Shown here one piece after another: positions 1 through 6,960 of a stretch of 19,337 bases of DNA (the stretch's first letter is position 1; every line of letters begins with the position of its first letter). The position numbers were made by a program, and so were the translations under genes. The notes under the pieces were generated by a model that had not been told where the DNA came from, searched no databases, and saw nothing but the letters and a program-made list of their open reading frames with translations. This stretch comes from an uncultured Eubacteriales bacterium (GTDB lineage: Bacteria; Bacillota; Clostridia; Oscillospirales; Acutalibacteraceae): assembly GCA_900313125.1 (NCBI GenBank), contig OMPZ01000056.1:1-19337 (forward strand). The letters run 5' to 3'.

Positions 1-803
1 TCTCTCGGAACGATAGAATCGACAAAGCCGTGCTCGAGAAGGAACTCTGCGCTCTGGAAATTGTCGGGGAGCTTCGACTTCGTTGTCTGCTCAACTACGC
101 GTCTGCCGGCAAAGCCGACGAGTGCTTTCGGCTCGGCGAGAATGATGTCGCCCTGCATCGCGAATGACGCCGTACAGCCGCCCGTAGTCGGGTCGGTGAG
201 AACGGTGATGTAGAGATTGCCTGCCGTTGAATGACGCTTTACCGCGCCGCTGACCTTAGCCATCTGCATAAGGGAGATTATGCCCTCCTGCATTCTCGCG
301 CCGCCGGACGCCGTAAAGCCGATAACGGGCAGGCTGTTTTTCTCGGCGTACTCAAAGATAGACGTGATCTTTTCGCCGAGGACGGAGCCCATGCTCGCCA
401 TCATGAATCTTGAGTCCATTACGAAGAAGGCGAACTCTCTGCCGCCTATCTTCGCCGTACCGACAACGACAGCGTCCTTCTCGCCCGTTGTCCTGCGCGA
501 CTTTTCGAGCTTTTCGGAATATCCGGGGAACTCGAGGAAATCGCGGCTCTCGTAGTCGTCAAACATAAACTTGACCGATTTCTTGTCGGCAAGCCACTTT
601 ATTCTTTCCTGACCGCCCATACGGAAATACTTGCCGCACTTCGGGCAGACCATGTTGTTTCTCAGCAGTTGGTGCTTGCTGAACTCGCCGTTGCAGCTTT
701 TGCAGACAAGGTTCACATTTTCGGTATGCTTTATCAGCGAATCTATGTCTGTCGGCTGCTGACCGGTGAGATTCTTCAAAAAGCTTGTAAATACATTAGC
801 CAT
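1..803 (-). CDS. accD: Acetyl-CoA carboxylase carboxyltransferase beta subunit (partial, 3' end outside window)
   Basis: Half of the carboxyltransferase that moves the carboxyl group from carboxybiotin to acetyl-CoA, giving malonyl-CoA, the first committed step of fatty-acid synthesis in the cytoplasm. Translating the minus strand from the ATG at 803-801 gives about 267 residues beginning MANVFTSFLKN and running off the window edge. Near the N-terminus are paired cysteines (CKSC, then CPKCGKYF), the AccD zinc ribbon. Further on come ASGGARMQEG and the GGCTASFAMQGD segment, typical of the crotonase-like carboxyltransferase fold. Bacterial AccD is usually about 285-305 aa, so only a short C-terminal part is missing, unless it is fused to AccA, which cannot be seen. 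It starts 58 bases after fabZ with only a weak purine-rich ribosome site, so it probably depends on the fab transcript. Identification is secure. Confidence 0.97.
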   Translation of the reverse strand, partial: MANVFTSFLKNLTGQQPTDIDSLIKHTENVNLVCKSCNGEFSKHQLLRNNMVCPKCGKYFRMGGQERIKWLADKKSVKFMFDDYESRDFLEFPGYSEKLEKSRRTTGEKDAVVVGTAKIGGREFAFFVMDSRFMMASMGSVLGEKITSIFEYAEKNSLPVIGFTASGGARMQEGIISLMQMAKVSGAVKRHSTAGNLYITVLTDPTTGGCTASFAMQGDIILAEPKALVGFAGRRVVEQTTKSKLPDNFQSAEFLLEHGFVDSIVPR

Positions 804-861
804 TTATTCAGTCTCTTCTCTCTGTGATATAGTACGGTCGATAGATATATCTGTTGAACGG

Positions 862-1272
862 TTATTTTATGAGCGCGAAGGAAAAGCTTGCGCTGACGCA
901 GAGCTTGCCGTTTACGCTCGCCTTGCCCTCGGCGAAATAGAACGCGCCCTTATTGCGGGTGATCCTGCATTCCGTCTCGATGGTGTCGCCGGGGAGCACC
1001 TTGTTTTTGAACTTCACCTTGTCAAGTCCGGTGAAATAAGGCGTTGCGCCGTCTGCCTGCTCCGCGAGAAGAACGCAGCTCGACTGCGCCATTATCTCGC
1101 AGAGGATAACGCCGGGAACTACCGGGTTGCCCGGAAAATGCCCCTTGAGAAACCACTCGTCGCCCGTGATATGCTTTTTGCCGTAGGCTACGCCGTCGAT
1201 GACCTCAGCCTCGTCGATAAGCAGCATATTGTCGCGGTGAGGGATTATCTGCTTGATCTCTTCTATATTCAT
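862..1272 (-). CDS. fabZ: 3-hydroxyacyl-ACP dehydratase FabZ
   Basis: Dehydrates 3-hydroxyacyl-ACP to trans-2-enoyl-ACP in the FAS-II elongation cycle. The 136-aa product has the usual FabZ length and a hot-dog-fold signature: IIPHRDNMLLID at the N-terminus and GHFPGNPVVPG around residues 44-54, carrying the catalytic His45, followed by the acidic partner Glu59 in CEIMAQ. The start is supported by a GA-rich ribosome site (GGGGAGAGAGG) just upstream. It lies 25 bases after fabF and 58 bases before accD. No fabA, fabM or other obvious isomerase gene is in the cluster, so how unsaturated fatty acids are made (if they are) is not visible. A FabN-like dehydratase/isomerase activity cannot be excluded from sequence alone. 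Confidence 0.96.
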   Translation of the reverse strand: MNIEEIKQIIPHRDNMLLIDEAEVIDGVAYGKKHITGDEWFLKGHFPGNPVVPGVILCEIMAQSSCVLLAEQADGATPYFTGLDKVKFKNKVLPGDTIETECRITRNKGAFYFAEGKASVNGKLCVSASFSFALIK

Positions 1273-1297
1273 TGATCCTCTCTCCCCTTACAGCGTA

Positions 1298-2527
1298 TTA
1301 CTTTACCGCCTTGAAAGCAAGGCAGGCGTTGTGTCCGCCAAAGCCGAGGTTTGTCGAGAGCGCAAGCTCGATCGGCGTTTCAACGGCTGTGTTCGGCGTG
1401 TAGTCGAGGTCGCACTCCTCGTCCTTTTCAAGAAGGTTGATCGTAGGCGGAACGATGCCCGTTCTAAGCGCGTCGATAGCCGTAATAGCTTCGATCGTGC
1501 CGGCTGCGCCGAGCATATGGCCCGTCATAGACTTCGTCGAGCTGATGTGCAGCTTGTACGCGTCCTCCTTGAATACGTTTTTGAATGTATTCGTCTCGGT
1601 AAGATCGTTGAGGTGTGTACCCGTTCCGTGAGCGTTGATGTAAATTTTGTCGGCTGCCGGGACTTCGATGTCCTTCATCGCTTCTCTTACAGCCTGAGCC
1701 GTACTTTCGGCCGACGGGTCGGGCGACGTGATGTGATAAGCGTCGTTCGTCGAGCCGTAGCCCACAATCTCGGCGTAGATCTGCGCTCCTCTGTTTACGG
1801 CGTGCTCGTACTCCTCAAGTATCATGACAGCCGCGCCCTCGCCCATTACAAAGCCGAGACGTCTCTTGTCAAACGGCAGCGACGCCGTGTCTTTCGTTTC
1901 GGCGGTCGAAAGCGCCTTGCACTGACCGAAGCCTGCGACTGCGAGCGGATGGATAGCCGCTTCGCTGCCACCGCAGATCATAGCGTCCGCGTAGCCGTGC
2001 TTTATCGCTCTGTACGCTTCGCCGACAGCCGTTGCGCCCGTAGCGCAGGCGGTCGAAAGCGACATATTCGTACCCTTCGCTCCGAAGGTGATAGCGAGGT
2101 TTCCTGCCGCGATGTTGTAGATCATCTTAGGAATAAAAAGCGGAGATACTCTTCTTGCGCCCTTGTTGAGGAACGTCTCGTGCTCCGCCGCGAACGTTTC
2201 AAAACCGCCTACGCCCGAGCCGAAAATAACTCCGAAACGGTACGGGTCAACCTTGCCGGTGATGCCGCTGTCGTTTACGGCTTCTGTTGCCGCATAGACC
2301 GCGTACTGCGCGAAAAGATCCATTTTCCTGAGAGCCGCCTTGTCGATGACTCCCGCGAGGTCGGCGTTCTTTACCTCGCCCGCAAATTTATGCTTTGACT
2401 CCGACACGTCGAAATGTGTTATCATGTCGATGCCGTTGACGCCCTTCTTTATATTTTCGAGGTATTCCTTGACGCTGTTGCCCACCGGAGTGAGCGCGCC
2501 CATACCCGTAACAACTACTCTGTTCAT
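1298..2527 (-). CDS. fabF: 3-oxoacyl-ACP synthase II FabF
   Basis: Condensing enzyme that extends acyl-ACP by two carbons from malonyl-ACP. The 409-aa product has the thiolase fold with the Cys-His-His triad in place: Cys161 in LSTACATGA, His300 in NAHGTGT and His337 in SMTGHMLGAAG; length is normal for FabF (about 410). An ATG seven codons upstream is possible, but I choose the ATG at 2527-2525 because a GGGAG ribosome site lies 8 bases before it and the protein then begins MNRVVVTGMG, the canonical KAS II N-terminus. It follows fabG after a 97-base gap holding a small GACCG/CGGTC hairpin that spans the fabG stop, and precedes fabZ by 25 bases. Confidence 0.97.
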   Translation of the reverse strand: MNRVVVTGMGALTPVGNSVKEYLENIKKGVNGIDMITHFDVSESKHKFAGEVKNADLAGVIDKAALRKMDLFAQYAVYAATEAVNDSGITGKVDPYRFGVIFGSGVGGFETFAAEHETFLNKGARRVSPLFIPKMIYNIAAGNLAITFGAKGTNMSLSTACATGATAVGEAYRAIKHGYADAMICGGSEAAIHPLAVAGFGQCKALSTAETKDTASLPFDKRRLGFVMGEGAAVMILEEYEHAVNRGAQIYAEIVGYGSTNDAYHITSPDPSAESTAQAVREAMKDIEVPAADKIYINAHGTGTHLNDLTETNTFKNVFKEDAYKLHISSTKSMTGHMLGAAGTIEAITAIDALRTGIVPPTINLLEKDEECDLDYTPNTAVETPIELALSTNLGFGGHNACLAFKAVK

Positions 2528-2624
2528 CAATATTACTCCCTTGTTCAAAACGCGCCGCGAGAGGACGCTTCGTCAAAACGCGGTGCGTTCGGTTTTCATA
2601 AGCAATTGACCGCAGCTTTTACGG

Positions 2625-3377
2625 TCACATTGCAAGACCGCCGTCCACGCGAATGACCTCGCCCGTAATGTACGAGGACTCGTCGGAACAGAGGAACGCG
2701 ATGGCGTTTGCCACGTCCTCGGGTCTGCCGCCCTTCTTCATGGGGATAGACTGTGTGAACTGCTCCTTCACCTTGTCGCTGAGAGCGTTCGTCATATCGG
2801 TCATGATGTAGCCCGGAGCTACGGCGTTGACCGTTACTCCTCTGCCCGCAAGCTCCTTCGCCGCGGACTTCGTAAGACCTACAACGCCCGCCTTCGACGC
2901 GGAGTAGTTAGCCTGACCGGCGTTGCCCGTAAGACCTACCACGGAGGACACGTTGACTATCCTGCCCGCTCTCTTCTTCATGAAGTGAGTGTAAAGGTGC
3001 TTTATCATATTGAAAGTGCCCTTGAGGTTGACGCTGATAACGGCGTCAAAATCGGCGTCGCTCATTTTGAGCATGAGCTTGTCGCGGACTATGCCTGCGT
3101 TGTTTACGAGAATGTCAACGCCTCCGAAGTCCACGATGATCTTGTCAACAGTTTCCTTCGACTTCTCGAAATCGGAAACGTCGCAGCGGTAGAACGCTGT
3201 TTTTACTCCGTAGCTCTCGGCGAGCTTTGCAGCGGACGCAGTACCGTCCTCGTCGCCGCAGTAGTCAACGACCGCGATATTCGCGCCGCAGGACGCGAGC
3301 TTTTCGGCAACGGAGAAGCCGATGCCCCTTGCCGCGCCCGTGATGAGAGCCGTTTTATTTTCAAAGTTGTAACTCAT
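2625..3377 (-). CDS. fabG: 3-oxoacyl-ACP reductase FabG
   Basis: NADPH-dependent short-chain dehydrogenase/reductase that reduces 3-oxoacyl-ACP to 3-hydroxyacyl-ACP. The 250-aa product shows the dinucleotide-binding TGAARGIG motif (residues 13-20), NNAG (92-95) and a full catalytic set: Asn117, Ser144/145 (NVSS), Tyr158 and Lys162 (YSASK), and the C-terminal GEVIRVDGGLAM. The ATG is preceded by GGAGG at a spacing of 7. It starts 16 bases after the fabD stop, so it is co-transcribed. The SDR family is large, but length, the position inside a FAS-II cluster and the GxVxxVDGG ending make FabG the clear reading. Confidence 0.97.
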   Translation of the reverse strand: MSYNFENKTALITGAARGIGFSVAEKLASCGANIAVVDYCGDEDGTASAAKLAESYGVKTAFYRCDVSDFEKSKETVDKIIVDFGGVDILVNNAGIVRDKLMLKMSDADFDAVISVNLKGTFNMIKHLYTHFMKKRAGRIVNVSSVVGLTGNAGQANYSASKAGVVGLTKSAAKELAGRGVTVNAVAPGYIMTDMTNALSDKVKEQFTQSIPMKKGGRPEDVANAIAFLCSDESSYITGEVIRVDGGLAM

Positions 3378-3393
3378 TGTGTTCCCTCCGTTA

Positions 3394-4296
3394 TCAAAGG
3401 CTGAGCGCGTCGAGCGTAGCCTTATCTTCTACATTGAAAACGCTTACGCCGCCGTTTATCTTTTTGATAAGACCCGAAAGCGTCTTGCCGGGACCGACCT
3501 CGATGAAGGTGTCAACGCCCTCAGCGATGAGGTTCTCGACTATCGTCTGCCACCTCACCGGGTTCTCCGTCTGAGCGACGAGCTGCGCTTTGCAATCGCC
3601 CTCGTAGGGCTTTGCCGTATAGTTGCTGTAGACCGGCATTGCAGGCGCATTTAACTCGATATCCTTAACGTACTGCGCAAGACCGACAGCCGCCGAGTGC
3701 ATGAACGGCGAATGGAACGCGCCGCTTACGGCGAGCTTTACGCCTCTGCCCTTCTCCGCCTTGGCAGCTTCGACTACCTTGTCGGCGTTTTCCGGCGTTG
3801 TGGCAACGACCGTCTGTGCGGGACCGTTGTAGTTCACGGGGTATGTATCCTCAAAGCGCGAAGCGATCTCCTCTACCTTTTCGGGCGGGAGCTTCACAAC
3901 GGCTACCATAGTGCCTTCTTTTTCAAGCGACGCCTTGTCCATAAGCTCTGCGCGTGTTTGTACGAGTTTGAACGCGTCCTCGTAGGAGAGCATTCCCGAA
4001 AAGCCGAGCGCCGCGATCTCGCCGAGCGAAAAGCCCGCGATATAGTCGGGCGTGATGCCCTTTTCCTTGACTGCCTCCGCTGCCGCGAGGTCAACCGCCA
4101 TTACGCACGGCTGAGTGTTGCAGGTCCTCGAAAGCGTTTCCTTGTCGCCCTCGAAGCACTGCGCCGACGTTCCGGGGCGGACAGAATCCGCGGTCTCAAA
4201 AACACTCTTTGCGGCGGGCGAGCACTCATAAAGCTCCTTGCCCATGCCTGTGTACTGCGCGCCCTGACCCGAAAAAACAAATGCTATCTTACCCAT
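3394..4296 (-). CDS. fabD: Malonyl-CoA:ACP transacylase FabD
   Basis: Transfers malonyl from CoA to the phosphopantetheine arm of acyl carrier protein. The 300-aa product has FSGQGAQ (residues 8-14, oxyanion Gln), the nucleophile Ser90 in GFSLGE, Arg115, and the catalytic His195 in GAFHSPFM. The residue before the nucleophile is Phe, where many homologues have His (GHSLGE); this position varies in Firmicutes, so I do not read it as loss of function. The ATG overlaps the last 13 bases of fabK and is preceded inside fabK by a GGAGGTG ribosome site, indicating translational coupling. Identification is secure. Confidence 0.97.
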   Translation of the reverse strand: MGKIAFVFSGQGAQYTGMGKELYECSPAAKSVFETADSVRPGTSAQCFEGDKETLSRTCNTQPCVMAVDLAAAEAVKEKGITPDYIAGFSLGEIAALGFSGMLSYEDAFKLVQTRAELMDKASLEKEGTMVAVVKLPPEKVEEIASRFEDTYPVNYNGPAQTVVATTPENADKVVEAAKAEKGRGVKLAVSGAFHSPFMHSAAVGLAQYVKDIELNAPAMPVYSNYTAKPYEGDCKAQLVAQTENPVRWQTIVENLIAEGVDTFIEVGPGKTLSGLIKKINGGVSVFNVEDKATLDALSL

Positions 4297-5234
4297 TTTG
4301 AAGCACCTCCCAAAAGCTCCTCCGCCTGTGTGAAGATCTCTTCGATGATCTCTGCGGCGGGCTGTTCCTTGCTGACCATGCCGGATATCTGACCGGCAAG
4401 CAGACAGCCGTTCTTCGCGTCGCCCTCAACGGCCGCCTTTCTCAGCGCGCCTATGCCGAGATTTGCAACGCTCCCAGCCGTCGCTTCGGGAGCGTACTCC
4501 TCCTTGAGGAAGTTTCTTGTAAACGTATTCTTTATACTGCGGCAGGTGTTTCCGCCGAAACGGCGTCCTGTCGTTGTTGTCGAGATGTCGGTCGCCTTGA
4601 GAACAGCGTCCTTGTAGTTCTGATGAACGCCGCACTCATTCGCCACGAGAAAGCGTGTGCCGAGCTGAACGCCGCACGCGCCGAGCATGAACGCCGCCGC
4701 AACTCCTCTGCCGTCGGCGATGCCGCCCGCTGCGATAACGGGAATGCTCACCGCGTCAACTACCTGCGGCACGAGTGCGATAGTCGTAAGCTCGCCGATA
4801 TGTCCGCCTGACTCCTGACCCTCCGCAACTACGGCTGCCGCTCCGCAGCGCTCCATTTTCTTAGCCATGGAAACGGAAGCGATCACCGGGATCACCTTTA
4901 TACCCGCTTCTATCCACATATCCATAAATTTCGCGGGACTGCCCGCGCCGGTCGTGACTACGGGAACCTTTTCCTCAGCCACTACCTTTGCTACCTCCTC
5001 GGCGTGAGGGCTTTGCAGCATGATGTTCACGCCGAAGGGCTTGTCTGTCGAGGACTTTGCGATGGCTATCTGCTCGCGCAGATAATCGCTGCCTGCGTTC
5101 ATTGCCGAAATAATGCCCAGACCGCCGCCGTTTGAAACAGCAGCCGCAAGCTTGCCGTCAGCTATCCAAGCCATACCGCCCTGAAAGATCGGGTACTTTA
5201 TGCCGATAGCGTCACAAATAGGGGAATTTATCAT
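4284..5234 (-). CDS. fabK: Enoyl-ACP reductase II FabK (FMN-dependent)
   Basis: Catalyses the last reduction of each FAS-II round (trans-2-enoyl-ACP to acyl-ACP) with FMN and NAD(P)H. It is the nitronate-monooxygenase-like TIM-barrel type, not the SDR-type FabI. The 316-aa product has YPIFQGGMAW at the N-terminus, the EGQESGGHIGELTT segment holding the conserved His145, the IPVIAAGGIADGRG flavin-phosphate loop and the LGTRF segment. A GAGG site lies 9 bases before the ATG. FabK enzymes are characteristically insensitive to triclosan (family knowledge), so that is expected here. It sits between acpP and fabD as in streptococci. The 161-base space before it carries a terminator-like structure and a palindrome, so its level may be set separately from acpP. 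Nitronate monooxygenase is the alternative name for such sequences, but the context decides. Confidence 0.96.
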   Translation of the reverse strand: MINSPICDAIGIKYPIFQGGMAWIADGKLAAAVSNGGGLGIISAMNAGSDYLREQIAIAKSSTDKPFGVNIMLQSPHAEEVAKVVAEEKVPVVTTGAGSPAKFMDMWIEAGIKVIPVIASVSMAKKMERCGAAAVVAEGQESGGHIGELTTIALVPQVVDAVSIPVIAAGGIADGRGVAAAFMLGACGVQLGTRFLVANECGVHQNYKDAVLKATDISTTTTGRRFGGNTCRSIKNTFTRNFLKEEYAPEATAGSVANLGIGALRKAAVEGDAKNGCLLAGQISGMVSKEQPAAEIIEEIFTQAEELLGGASKWVR

Positions 5235-5272
5235 TTTAAATTACCTCACTTGATCTATGTATATACGACCAC

Positions 5273-5286
5273 GAGCCGTTCGGCTC
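5273..5286. repeat. 14-bp palindromic hairpin in the fabK leader
   Basis: GAGCCG and CGGCTC are perfect inverted arms around a 2-base centre. If the fabK mRNA starts upstream, this forms a compact leader hairpin about 40 bases before the start codon. No T-run follows, so it is not a terminator. Confidence 0.45.
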
Positions 5287-5298
5287 TATAATTATCGT

Positions 5299-5320
5299 GT
5301 TAGTTAAATTTTTAACGAAC
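5299..5320. promoter_or_regulatory. 22-bp near-perfect palindrome upstream of fabK (candidate operator)
   Basis: The arms GTTAGTTAAA and TTTAACGAAC are inverted repeats with one mismatch around a 2-base TT centre. It sits in the acpP-fabK space, 65 bases before the fabK start, and overlaps where a -35 would lie for a GATAAT -10 (minus strand, 5296-5291). Symmetric AT-rich sites of this size are typical of dimeric repressors. The regulator is unknown; no fabT or fapR gene is in the window, and I do not claim it matches either known box. Confidence 0.5.
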
Positions 5321-5329
5321 GGAGTTAAA

Positions 5330-5374
5330 ATAAAAAATCGCTCCGCCTGCGCCCCGGTCTGTTCCCCGGAGCGC
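5330..5374 (-). terminator. Terminator-like hairpin after acpP with a competing stem
   Basis: On the minus strand CGCTCCG pairs with CGGAGCG (plus-strand 5367-5373 and 5339-5345), followed at once by A and six T, then a further T-rich stretch: an intrinsic terminator layout 22 bases past the acpP stop. The first arm can instead pair with CCGGGGCGC as a 9-bp stem with one G-U pair and an 8-base loop (5349-5357 with 5366-5374). The two pairings are mutually exclusive. This would give more acpP message than fabK message, fitting the need for abundant carrier protein; that use is inference. Confidence 0.55.
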
Positions 5375-5395
5375 CGGCGGCAAACGGCCGGTCAA

Positions 5396-5617
5396 TTAGC
5401 CGACCTTCTTCTCTACTGCAGCAACGAGGTCTGCAACTGTCTTCATCGACGGGTCTGCTTCGAACTCGATCTCGAACTCGTCTTCGATATCCATTGCGAT
5501 CTCTGTGATATCGAGGGAATCAATGCTGAGATCCTCGAATTTTGTATCCTCTTTGACCTCGGATACGTCGCAGTCGATCTTGTCTGCGATCATCTGTGCG
5601 ATCTTCTCAAATACCAT
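5396..5617 (-). CDS. acpP: Acyl carrier protein AcpP
   Basis: Small acidic carrier that holds growing acyl chains on a 4'-phosphopantetheine arm and shuttles them among the Fab enzymes. The 73-aa product is of normal length and shows the LSIDSLDITE motif, with Ser34 as the predicted phosphopantetheine attachment site, followed by the strongly acidic helix EIAMDIEDEFEIEFE that docks partner enzymes. AAAGGAG lies 8 bases before the ATG. It has its own promoter-like sequence upstream and a terminator-like hairpin downstream, so it is probably expressed both as a short message and as part of the fab transcript. A TGCAT-GAAA-ATGCA hairpin (minus-strand reading of 5655-5642) sits just before the ribosome site. 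Confidence 0.98.
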   Translation of the reverse strand: MVFEKIAQMIADKIDCDVSEVKEDTKFEDLSIDSLDITEIAMDIEDEFEIEFEADPSMKTVADLVAAVEKKVG

Positions 5618-5720
5618 GACTTAAACTCCTTTGTATTTATTTGCATTTTCATGCAGTCCGGGAATTTCTCGATCTTCGCCGAGCTGTCGTCCGGCAAAAG
5701 CTTCATAAATTTCCCATTAT

Positions 5721-5749
5721 ATATTAACAATAATCCGGCTGTTTTTCAA
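5721..5749 (-). promoter_or_regulatory. Promoter for acpP
   Basis: On the minus strand TTGAAA (5749-5744), 17 bases, then TAATAT (5726-5721) preceded by TGT, an extended -10 arrangement for the housekeeping sigma factor. It lies in the 181-base fabH-acpP space, and would give a leader of roughly 95 bases before acpP. Spacing and the 5/6 match at -35 make it credible. An overlapping TATAAT just downstream has no -35 at a proper distance. Confidence 0.6.
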
Positions 5750-5777
5750 CCCCGATAATGTTAATTTTCTTTTAATA

Positions 5778-5792
5778 ATGACCGTTGGTCAT
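5778..5792. repeat. Small perfect hairpin just after fabH
   Basis: ATGACC and GGTCAT arms around a 3-base loop, six bases past the fabH stop codon. The downstream minus-strand sequence is A-rich, not T-rich, so it is a poor intrinsic terminator. It may stabilise the fabH 3' end or be chance. Confidence 0.3.
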
Positions 5793-5798
5793 ATAAAC

Positions 5799-6755
5799 TT
5801 ACCACTCAAAGATAACAGCGCCGCTTGAAAGTCCGCCGCCGAAGGCTGTGAGCAGGATCTTGTCGCCCTTTTTGAGCAGACCGTTTCTGTTCATCTCGTC
5901 GAGAGCGATCGGGATGCTTGCGCCCGATACGTTGCCGAAACGCTCGATATTGACGTACCACTTCTCCCTCGCGATGCCTGATTTCGGCTGAGCGAAGTCG
6001 ATGATCCTCTTGTTTGCCTGGTGAGGGATAACAACGTCGATGTCGTCTGCGGAAAGTCCTGTCTTTTCAAGCAGCTCCTTTACGTCGTGAGCAATCGAGT
6101 TTACGGCGAACTTGAACGTAGCCTGTCCGTTCATGAAAAGGAACGGGTGCTTTTGCTCGACCTTGTAGAAAGGCGAGATACCGTCGCGCGCCGGGATATC
6201 TATCACGTCGTCGCCGCCCTTTGTGTGGATAACGGAATCGTAGAAGCCCTCCTCGGTCGCTTCAAGCACAACGCTCGCCGCGCCGTCGCCGAAGATAACA
6301 CAGGTGCTTCTGTCGTTCCAGTCGAGCAGCTTGCTCATTCTCTCCGCGCAGACAACGAGCACCTTCTTCGCTCTGCGGCGCTCGATGTAGCCCATTGCCG
6401 TCTCGACCGCGAAAAGGAAGCCTGCGCACGCCGCGCTGACGTCGAACGCCATGCAGTCCGCGCCGATGCGGTTCTGTATCATGCACGCAAGGTTCGGGCA
6501 CACGGAATCCGCCGAGATGGTAGCCGCAACGATAAGGTCGATGTCGCTGCCCTGTACCCCCGCGTTTTCAAGAGCTCTGTTTGCCGCTGCAAGACCCATA
6601 TCGAGCGTAGTCTCGTTAATGCTGACATGGCGCTCCTTGATGCCTACTCTTTTTGATATCCACTCGTCGGAGGTCTCTACGATCTTCGCGAGGTCATCAT
6701 TCGTTACAACGTTGTCGGGAACGTAGCTGCCTGTTCCCAAGATCTTAAAATTCAT
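5799..6755 (-). CDS. fabH: 3-oxoacyl-ACP synthase III FabH
   Basis: Starts fatty-acid synthesis by condensing a short acyl-CoA with malonyl-ACP; in Gram-positives it often prefers branched primers (family knowledge, not readable here). The 318-aa product has the full triad: Cys110 in DVSAACAGF, His245 in IPHQAN and Asn275 in GNVSGASIP, plus the FGDGAA segment. An in-frame ATG 28 codons upstream would add MTLSDGRRLC and so on, but that stretch covers a hairpin and is not FabH-like. The ATG at 6755-6753 has AGGAG at a spacing of 8, and MNFKILGTGSYVPDN is the canonical N-terminus. It is first in the fab cluster, about 200 bases after rsmI, with a structured leader. Confidence 0.97.
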   Translation of the reverse strand: MNFKILGTGSYVPDNVVTNDDLAKIVETSDEWISKRVGIKERHVSINETTLDMGLAAANRALENAGVQGSDIDLIVAATISADSVCPNLACMIQNRIGADCMAFDVSAACAGFLFAVETAMGYIERRRAKKVLVVCAERMSKLLDWNDRSTCVIFGDGAASVVLEATEEGFYDSVIHTKGGDDVIDIPARDGISPFYKVEQKHPFLFMNGQATFKFAVNSIAHDVKELLEKTGLSADDIDVVIPHQANKRIIDFAQPKSGIAREKWYVNIERFGNVSGASIPIALDEMNRNGLLKKGDKILLTAFGGGLSSGAVIFEW

Positions 6756-6806
6756 TATTAACGCTCCTTGTTTGTTAGCCGCAAGCTGCCGGCCGTATGT
6801 TGTGGA

Positions 6807-6872
6807 ACGGCAGAGCCTTCTGCCGTCAGATAATGTCAAACCGCCCGTAAATATCTGCTGTATATACGGGCG
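6807..6872 (-). promoter_or_regulatory. Two-hairpin leader upstream of fabH
   Basis: Two stable inverted repeats lie 50-120 bases before the fabH start. The first to be transcribed is CGCCCGTA/TACGGGCG (arms 6865-6872 and 6842-6849, 15-base loop); the second is ACGGCAGA/TCTGCCGT (arms 6819-6826 and 6807-6814, 4-base loop). No T-run follows either, so they are not intrinsic terminators. A TTGACA sits between them (minus strand, 6839-6834) but has no -10 at a proper distance. A GATAAT at 6890-6885 is a possible -10 without a good -35. Function unknown; leader RNA structure or protein operators are both possible. Confidence 0.4.
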
Positions 6873-6960
6873 ATCGTATGCAGAATTATCGTCACTATTC
6901 TATTAGTGTATTTTTGGATATAAAGGTTACAGCTTTTCTCAAAAAAACCATATTTTTAAA

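Noticed and set aside
3394..4296. Inactive FabD because of GFSLGE instead of GHSLGE
   Set aside because: The nucleophile Ser90, Arg115 and His195 are all present, and the residue before Ser is known to vary in Firmicutes FabD proteins.
6756..6839. Longer FabH starting at 6839
   Set aside because: The 28 extra codons cover a perfect hairpin and do not resemble FabH; AGGAG and the canonical N-terminus support the start at 6755.
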